A stretch of DNA of 64,000 nucleotides from Luteococcus sp048595755 (GTDB lineage Bacteria; Actinomycetota; Actinomycetes; Propionibacteriales; Propionibacteriaceae): the NCBI RefSeq assembly GCF_048595755.1, contig NZ_CP184360.1, positions 1,922,001-1,986,000 of the forward strand, in the 5' to 3' direction. The position numbers and the translations under genes were made by a program. Shown piece by piece: positions 58,881 to 64,000 of this stretch. Below the pieces are notes generated by a model. That model made no database searches and had not been told where the DNA came from. It saw nothing but the letters and a program-made list of their open reading frames with translations. How positions within the stretch are numbered: the stretch's first letter is position 1; each line of letters begins with the position of its first letter.

Positions 58881-59623
58881 GCGGCCACGAATTCCAGTCG
58901 CACTTCTCTGACGCCGACAGCGGCGTCGACTTCGACGACCAGTCGACCAACATCACCGAGCAGACGATCGAGGAATTGCGCGCCATCGCGGCCCGCTACC
59001 CGCAGTCGCACTCGGCCGTGCTGCCGATGCTGCACCTGGTGCAGTCGGTCGACGGGCGCGTCTCGCCGGCCGGCATCCGCACGATCGCCGAGCTGCTGGG
59101 CCAGACCGAGGCGCAGATCACCGGTGTGGCCACCTTCTACACCATGTACAAGCGTCGCCCCGCCGGGGAACACCACATCGGGGTGTGCACCACCACCACC
59201 TGCGCGGTGCTGGGTGGCGACATCCTGCTGAGCTGCATGGAGAAGAAGCTCGGCATCACGGAGGGCCAGACCACCGCGGACGGCAAGTTCTCGCTGGAGC
59301 GCCTGGAGTGCAATGCGGCCTGCGACTACGCCCCGGTGATGATGGTCAACTGGGAGTTCTTCGACAACATGACCCCCCAGAAGGCCGACGAGCTGGTGGA
59401 TGCGCTGTTCTCGGGCGGCGAGGTCGCCTCGCCGCGCGGCGCCACCATCACCAGCTGGAAGGAGGCCGAGCGCGTGCTCGCCGGCTTCCCCGACGGCCGT
59501 GCCGACGAGGGCCCCTCCGGCGGCGAGGCCTCGCTGCGCGGCACCCGGATCGCCCAGGAACAGGGTTGGACTGCCCCGAATGCGGCCGACATCCCGGCCC
59601 CCACCCAGGAGGAGGCGAAGTGA
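58877..59623 (+). CDS. nuoE: NADH-quinone oxidoreductase subunit E
   Basis: 248 residues. Thioredoxin-like [2Fe-2S] subunit: GVATFYTMYKRRPAGEHHIGVCTTTTCAVLGG and LECNAACDYAPVMMVN hold the four cluster cysteines (N1a). A C-terminal tail of about 60 residues, rich in Gly, Ala and Pro, extends beyond E. coli NuoE, as in other actinobacteria. AAGGAG precedes the ATG. The stop overlaps nuoF. Confidence 0.96.
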   Translation: MSGHEFQSHFSDADSGVDFDDQSTNITEQTIEELRAIAARYPQSHSAVLPMLHLVQSVDGRVSPAGIRTIAELLGQTEAQITGVATFYTMYKRRPAGEHHIGVCTTTTCAVLGGDILLSCMEKKLGITEGQTTADGKFSLERLECNAACDYAPVMMVNWEFFDNMTPQKADELVDALFSGGEVASPRGATITSWKEAERVLAGFPDGRADEGPSGGEASLRGTRIAQEQGWTAPNAADIPAPTQEEAK

Positions 59624-60942
59624 CCGACACCCTCACCCCCGTCCTGAGCAAGAACTGGGCGGATGACCGGTCGTGGAAGATCAGCAACTACGAACGACAG
59701 GGCGGCTACGAAGCGCTGCGCAAGGCGCTCAAGATGCAGCCCGCCGACGTGATGAACGAGGTCAAGGACGCCGGCCTGCGCGGTCGCGGTGGCGCCGGCT
59801 TCCCCACCGGCCTCAAGTGGTCCTTCGTGCCGCAGGACAATCCGAACCCGAAGTACCTCGTCGTCAACGGCGACGAGTCGGAGCCGGGCACCTGCAAGGA
59901 CATGCCCCTGATGATGGCCAGCCCCCACACCCTGGTGGAGGGCGTGATCATCAGCTCCTATGCCATCGGTTGCCACACCGCCTTCATCTACATCCGCGGT
60001 GAGGTGCTGCACGTGATCCGTCGCGTCCAGCAGGCCGTGCGCGAGGCCTACTCGGCCGGCTATGCGGGCAAGAACATCCTGGGCACCGGCTTCGACCTGG
60101 ACATCATCGTCCACGCCGGTGCGGGCGCCTACATCTGTGGCGAGGAGACCGCGCTGCTCGACTCGCTCGAGGGACGCCGCGGCCAGCCTCGTCTGCGCCC
60201 GCCCTTCCCGGCGGTCGCGGGCCTGTACGCCTCGCCCACCGTGGTCAACAATGTGGAGTCCATCGCCTCGGTGCCCAGCATCGTCGAGCACGGCAAGAAC
60301 TGGTTCGCCCACATGGGCACCGAGAAGAGCAACGGTTTCACGCTGTACTCGGTCTCCGGTCATGTGAAGCACCCCGGCCAGTACGAGGCCCCGATGGGCG
60401 TCACGTTGCGCCAGCTGCTGGAACTCAGCGGCGGCATTCGGGAGGGCCACGAACTCAAGTTCTTCACCCCGGGTGGTTCCTCCACCCCGATCTTCACCGC
60501 CGACCAGCTGGACACCCCGCTGGACTACGAGGCCGTCTCGGCAGCCGGCTCGATGCTGGGCACCAAGGCGCTGCAGTGCTTCGACGAGACCACCTCGGTG
60601 GTGCGCTCGACGCTGCGCTGGGTGGAGTTCTACAAGCACGAGTCGTGTGGCAAGTGCACCCCCTGCCGCGAGGGCAACTGGTGGCTGGTGCAGACGCTGC
60701 GCAACTTCGAGCAGGGCACTGCCCAGGAGGGCGACATCGAGAAGCTGCTGGACGTCACCGACAACATGTCGATGAAGTCCTTCTGCACGCTCGCCGATGG
60801 CGCCGTGGCCTGCGTGCAGAGCGCCATCAAGCACTTCCGGAGCGAGTTCGAGGCCGGCTACCACACGCCGGCCTGGGAACTGTTCCCCTATGAGAAGAGC
60901 GCCCTTTTCGCCGATCCGAACAAGGCGGGAGCCCACGCATGA
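59620..60942 (+). CDS. nuoF: NADH-quinone oxidoreductase subunit F
   Basis: 440 residues from the GTG at 59620, with AGGAGGAGG upstream inside nuoE. NADH and FMN site: GLRGRGGAGFPTGLKWSF, VVNGDESEPGTCKD and GAGAYICGEETALLDSLEG. Cluster N3 is bound by ESCGKCTPCREGNWW and a later Cys in FCTLADGAV. It is the NADH entry point of complex I. Four-nt overlap with nuoG. Confidence 0.97.
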   Translation: MTDTLTPVLSKNWADDRSWKISNYERQGGYEALRKALKMQPADVMNEVKDAGLRGRGGAGFPTGLKWSFVPQDNPNPKYLVVNGDESEPGTCKDMPLMMASPHTLVEGVIISSYAIGCHTAFIYIRGEVLHVIRRVQQAVREAYSAGYAGKNILGTGFDLDIIVHAGAGAYICGEETALLDSLEGRRGQPRLRPPFPAVAGLYASPTVVNNVESIASVPSIVEHGKNWFAHMGTEKSNGFTLYSVSGHVKHPGQYEAPMGVTLRQLLELSGGIREGHELKFFTPGGSSTPIFTADQLDTPLDYEAVSAAGSMLGTKALQCFDETTSVVRSTLRWVEFYKHESCGKCTPCREGNWWLVQTLRNFEQGTAQEGDIEKLLDVTDNMSMKSFCTLADGAVACVQSAIKHFRSEFEAGYHTPAWELFPYEKSALFADPNKAGAHA

Positions 60943-63368
60943 GCGTCGACACCAACAAGACCGCACCGGTCGCCAAGCCCGAAGAGGTCAGCTTCACCAT
61001 TGACGGCATCGAGATGAGCGCCCCCAAGGGGACGCTGATCATCCGCGCCGCCGAGCAGGTGGGCATCGAGATCCCGCGCTTCTGCGACCATCCGCTGCTC
61101 GACCCGGCCGGCGCCTGCCGCCAGTGCATGGTCGACATCCCCGACGGTGGCAATGGCCGCCCGATGAAGCCCTCGGCCGCGTGCACCACCACGGTGATGC
61201 CCGGCATGAAGGTCAACACGGCCGCCACCAGCGAGGTGGTGGCCAAGGCGCAGGAGGGCATGCTCGAATTCCTGCTGATCAACCACCCGCTCGACTGCCC
61301 GATCTGTGACAAGGGCGGCGAGTGCCCGCTGCAGAACCAGGCGATGAGCCACGGCCGCGGTGAGAGCCGCTACGAGGGCGCCAAGCGCACCTTCGCCAAG
61401 CCGATCAACATCTCCAAGCTGGTGCTGCTCGACCGCGAGCGCTGCGTGCTGTGCCAGCGCTGCACGCGCTTCAGCTCGCAGATCTCGGGTGACCCCTTCA
61501 TCAACCTGCAGGAGCGGGGCGCCTTCAGCCAGATCAACACCGACGGTGAACACGCCTACGACTCCTACTTCAGCGGCAATGTCATCCAGATCTGCCCGGT
61601 GGGCGCGCTCACCAGCTCCGACTACCGCTTCCAGAGCCGCCCCTTCGACCTGGTGAGCACCACCACCTCGTGCGAGCACTGCGCCTCGGGCTGTGAGCTG
61701 CGCAGCGACCACCGTCACTACACGGTGCGTCGTCGTCTGGCCGGGCTGGATCCGCAGGTCAACGAGGAGTGGAACTGCGACCGCGGTCGCTTCGGCTTCC
61801 TGTCCACCCGCGGCGAAGACCGGGTGACCACCCCGCTGGTGCGTCGCAATGGCGTGCTGGAGCCCGCCAGCTGGCACGAGGCGATCGACGCCGCCGTGGC
61901 CGGCCTGCGGGCAGCCGGGCAGCAGGTGGGCGTGCTCACCGGTGGCCGCCTGCTCACCGAGACCGCCTACGCCTACGGACGCTTCGCCCGTGCGGTGCTG
62001 GGCACCAACAACATCGACTTCCGCAGCCGCCCGCACAGCGACGAGGAGGCCAGCTTCCTGGCCGCGCGCGTCGCCGGCCGGACGCTGGAGGAGTCGGTCA
62101 CCTATGCAGACCTGGAGAATGCCAAGCGGGTCGTCCTGGTGGGCTTCGAGCCCGAGGACGAGAGCCCGATCGTCTTCCTGCGACTGCGCAAGGCAAGCCG
62201 CAAGGGCAAGCTCGAGGTGCTGAGCGTGGGCACCCACCTGTCCAACGGATCCCGCAAGCTGGGTGCCCGTCTGGTCCCGGCCCTTCCCGGGCTGGAGCAG
62301 CAGGCCGTCGAGCAGCTGGGTTCGCAGGTGGAACTCGACGCCGACACCATCGTCCTGGTGGGGGAGCGCGCTGCGCTGTCGGCCGGCACCCTGGGTGCGG
62401 TCACCCGGCTGTGCGACGACACCGGTGCCCGACTGGCGTGGATCCCGCGCCGCGCCGGCGACATGGGTGCCATCGACGCGGGTTGCCTGCCCAACCTGCT
62501 GCCGGGCGGTCGTCCGGTTGACGACGCCACCGCGCGCGTCGACATCCAGGCCGCCTGGGGCGTGGAGCACCTGCCCAGCCAGGCGGGGCTTTCCACCGAC
62601 CAGATGGTCGCCGCCGCCGGCAACGGCAGCCTCAAGGCCCTGGTGGTCTCGGGCGTGCAGCTGGCAGACCTGGCGGACCCGGGGCAGGCTCGCGCCGCCC
62701 TGGAGCAGGCCGAGTTCGTGGTCAGCCTGGAACAGCGTCTCTCCGAGGTGGCCGAGCGTGCCGACGTGGTCTTCCCCGTCGCCCTCATCGAGGAGCAGGC
62801 CGGCAGCTTCACCAACTGGGAGCACCGGGTGCGCCCGGTCGCCGTGGTGAACCGGCAGAATCAGGCCCCGATGACCGAGATCCGTGTGCTGGCCGCCCTG
62901 GCCGACGCCATGGGATCCGACCTGGGGGTGCGCACCGCCAGCCAGGCCGCCGCGGAGCTCACCGAGCTGGGTGACTGGGAGGGCGGACGTGCCGCCATGA
63001 CCCAGACCTCCCCGGCGGGGGCACCCCAGGGCGTCCTGCTGGACACCTGGCGCCTGCTGCTGGATGCCGCCGCGGGCCTCGACGGAGCCGAGCACCTCAC
63101 CGACACCGCACCCGTGGCGGTCGCCCGGGTCTCCGGTGCCACCGCCTCGGCCCATGGGCTGGTGCCCGGCGGGCGGGTCGTGGTGCGCAGCGCCAAGGGC
63201 AGCGTCGAGCTGCCCGTCGTGGTCGAGACCGAGATGGTCGACGACGTCGTGTGGCTGCCGGCCAACTCGGCCCCGGCCACGCATGAGGCCCTGAACGCCC
63301 TTCACGGCGAGCGGGTCAGCCTCGAAGCCACCGCAGTTCGCTCCTCAATGGTTGGAGGTGTGGCATGA
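60939..63368 (+). CDS. nuoG: NADH-quinone oxidoreductase subunit G
   Basis: 809 residues. N-terminal [2Fe-2S] ferredoxin domain (RFCDHPLLDPAGACRQCMVDI), then the His/Cys cluster and 4Fe-4S sites NHPLDCPICDKGGECPLQNQ and DRERCVLCQRCTRFSSQISGD, and VIQICPVGAL. TTSCEHCASGCELRSDH with a downstream WNCDRGRF Cys matches the extra N7 cluster found in some bacteria. The remainder is a molybdopterin-oxidoreductase-like domain without obvious cofactor cysteine. It carries electrons from NuoF to NuoI and NuoB. Confidence 0.96.
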   Translation: MSVDTNKTAPVAKPEEVSFTIDGIEMSAPKGTLIIRAAEQVGIEIPRFCDHPLLDPAGACRQCMVDIPDGGNGRPMKPSAACTTTVMPGMKVNTAATSEVVAKAQEGMLEFLLINHPLDCPICDKGGECPLQNQAMSHGRGESRYEGAKRTFAKPINISKLVLLDRERCVLCQRCTRFSSQISGDPFINLQERGAFSQINTDGEHAYDSYFSGNVIQICPVGALTSSDYRFQSRPFDLVSTTTSCEHCASGCELRSDHRHYTVRRRLAGLDPQVNEEWNCDRGRFGFLSTRGEDRVTTPLVRRNGVLEPASWHEAIDAAVAGLRAAGQQVGVLTGGRLLTETAYAYGRFARAVLGTNNIDFRSRPHSDEEASFLAARVAGRTLEESVTYADLENAKRVVLVGFEPEDESPIVFLRLRKASRKGKLEVLSVGTHLSNGSRKLGARLVPALPGLEQQAVEQLGSQVELDADTIVLVGERAALSAGTLGAVTRLCDDTGARLAWIPRRAGDMGAIDAGCLPNLLPGGRPVDDATARVDIQAAWGVEHLPSQAGLSTDQMVAAAGNGSLKALVVSGVQLADLADPGQARAALEQAEFVVSLEQRLSEVAERADVVFPVALIEEQAGSFTNWEHRVRPVAVVNRQNQAPMTEIRVLAALADAMGSDLGVRTASQAAAELTELGDWEGGRAAMTQTSPAGAPQGVLLDTWRLLLDAAAGLDGAEHLTDTAPVAVARVSGATASAHGLVPGGRVVVRSAKGSVELPVVVETEMVDDVVWLPANSAPATHEALNALHGERVSLEATAVRSSMVGGVA

Positions 63369-64000
63369 CGCCACTCAACGCTTCGTCGATCTTCGGGCCT
63401 GACGTCTGGTGGATCACGCTGATCAAGGTGCTTGGGGTCTTCATGCTCCAGCTGCTGTGGTGCCTGTTCAACGTGTGGTTCATGCGTCGCATCCTGGGCA
63501 AGATGCAGAACCGCAAGGGCCCGATCATGAACACGGCCTTCATCAACGGCATGGGCCAGGCCATCGGCGACGGCATGAAGCTGCTGTTCAAGGAGACCTT
63601 CATCCCGAAGGACACCGACAAGGTGGTCTTCTCGCTCGCCCCGGTGATCGCCGGCATCTGCGCCTTCGCCCCGTGGGCGGTCATCCCGCTGGCCGGTGAG
63701 GTCAACATGTTCGGCCACACCACCCGCCTGCAGGTGACCGACATGCCCGTGGCGGTGCTGTTCACCCTGGCCACCGGCTCGCTGGCGGTCTACGGCCTGG
63801 TCTTCGCGGGCTGGAGCTCCGACAACTCCTACTCGCTGCTGGGCGGCCTGCGCGCCAGCGCCCAGATGATCTCCTACGAGGTCGCGATGGGCCTGTCGCT
63901 GGTCTCGGTCTTCATCCTGTCCGGCACGATGTCCACCTCGCAGATCGTCGAGGCCCAGGCCCAGCACTGGAACTTCTTCGGAGCCGAGATCCCGGTGCCC
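63365..64000 (+). CDS. nuoH: NADH-quinone oxidoreductase subunit H (3' partial)
   Basis: The first 212 residues are visible; the gene runs off the window. Membrane helices near 15-40, 90-110, 125-150 and 175-195. The block KLLFKETFIP and YSLLGGLRASAQMISYEVAMGLSLV are standard NuoH features. The loop before the first is divergent: GKMQNRKGPIMNTAFINGMGQAIGDGMKLL replaces the usual GPNRVGP-type sequence lining the quinone cavity. The ATG overlaps the nuoG stop by 4 nt. Confidence 0.94.
   Translation, partial: MTPLNASSIFGPDVWWITLIKVLGVFMLQLLWCLFNVWFMRRILGKMQNRKGPIMNTAFINGMGQAIGDGMKLLFKETFIPKDTDKVVFSLAPVIAGICAFAPWAVIPLAGEVNMFGHTTRLQVTDMPVAVLFTLATGSLAVYGLVFAGWSSDNSYSLLGGLRASAQMISYEVAMGLSLVSVFILSGTMSTSQIVEAQAQHWNFFGAEIPVP

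Noticed and set aside
60888..63305. Minus-strand open frame opposite nuoG
   Set aside because: Mirror of nuoG codon bias; composition is dominated by Gly, Ala, Arg and His, with no motifs.

Overview
The window is a high-GC, gene-dense actinobacterial chromosome segment. The most likely source is a member of the Propionibacteriaceae or a close relative. The evidence is GC-rich codon use, abundant GTG starts, a DUF222/HNH 13E12-type gene, DapC/DapD-type succinylase lysine synthesis, menaquinone synthesis with a geranylgeranyl-reductase-family enzyme beside a complete-looking nuo operon, and many promoters whose -10 box lies 6-8 nt before the start codon (leaderless mRNAs). I saw no rRNA, tRNA, CRISPR array, phage or transposase gene.

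Layout. 1-5.5 kb: sorbitol (glucitol) PTS operon: PRD/EIIA regulator (5' cut off by the window), gutM, srlA, srlE, srlB, an N-terminally extended sorbitol-6-phosphate dehydrogenase and a transaldolase-like protein. 5.5-9 kb: HAD phosphatase, RarD-like permease and a MarR repressor-MFS pump pair with a clear operator. 8.9-10 kb: a single DUF559 nuclease-like gene bracketed by two 73-bp repeats whose outer ends form perfect 15-bp inverted repeats. 10-21 kb: pseudouridine synthase, SppA, aminotransferase, transhydrogenase PntAB, RecQ-like helicase, and a DUF222/HNH gene with a LexA-like box. 21-30.8 kb: small enzymes, PfkB kinase, PepN, VanW protein, ferredoxin-dapC, a lytic-transglycosylase-like protein and dapD. 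30.8-35.4 kb: dhaKLM PTS-dependent dihydroxyacetone kinase preceded by a phosphodiesterase/inositol-phosphatase-like fusion. 35.4-41.7 kb: MFS pump, menE-menA, HAD-GH3 pair. 41.7-45.1 kb: an operon (OsmC, acyl-CoA-dehydrogenase-like flavoprotein, flavin reductase, FNT channel) preceded by an unannotated 22-codon leaderless leader peptide of the cysteine-attenuator type. 45.2-54 kb: menC-menD, menG, menF, a RecB-like nuclease and an ABC pair. 54.3-64 kb: geranylgeranyl-reductase-family (MenJ-like) gene and nuoABCDEFG plus the start of nuoH.

How the parts fit. Sorbitol uptake feeds fructose-6-phosphate. The DHA kinase uses PTS phosphate to make dihydroxyacetone phosphate. MenF, D, C, E, A and G and the MenJ-like reductase build and tailor menaquinone, which the adjacent NDH-1 complex reduces. 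The likeliest under-described items are the cysteine-leader operon, the repeat-bracketed DUF559 cassette, a sorbitol EIIA lacking the usual phosphorylated histidine while the operon regulator keeps a PTS-EIIA histidine, and a dispersed GAGCCTGTCGAGG repeat that also sits in frame inside genes.
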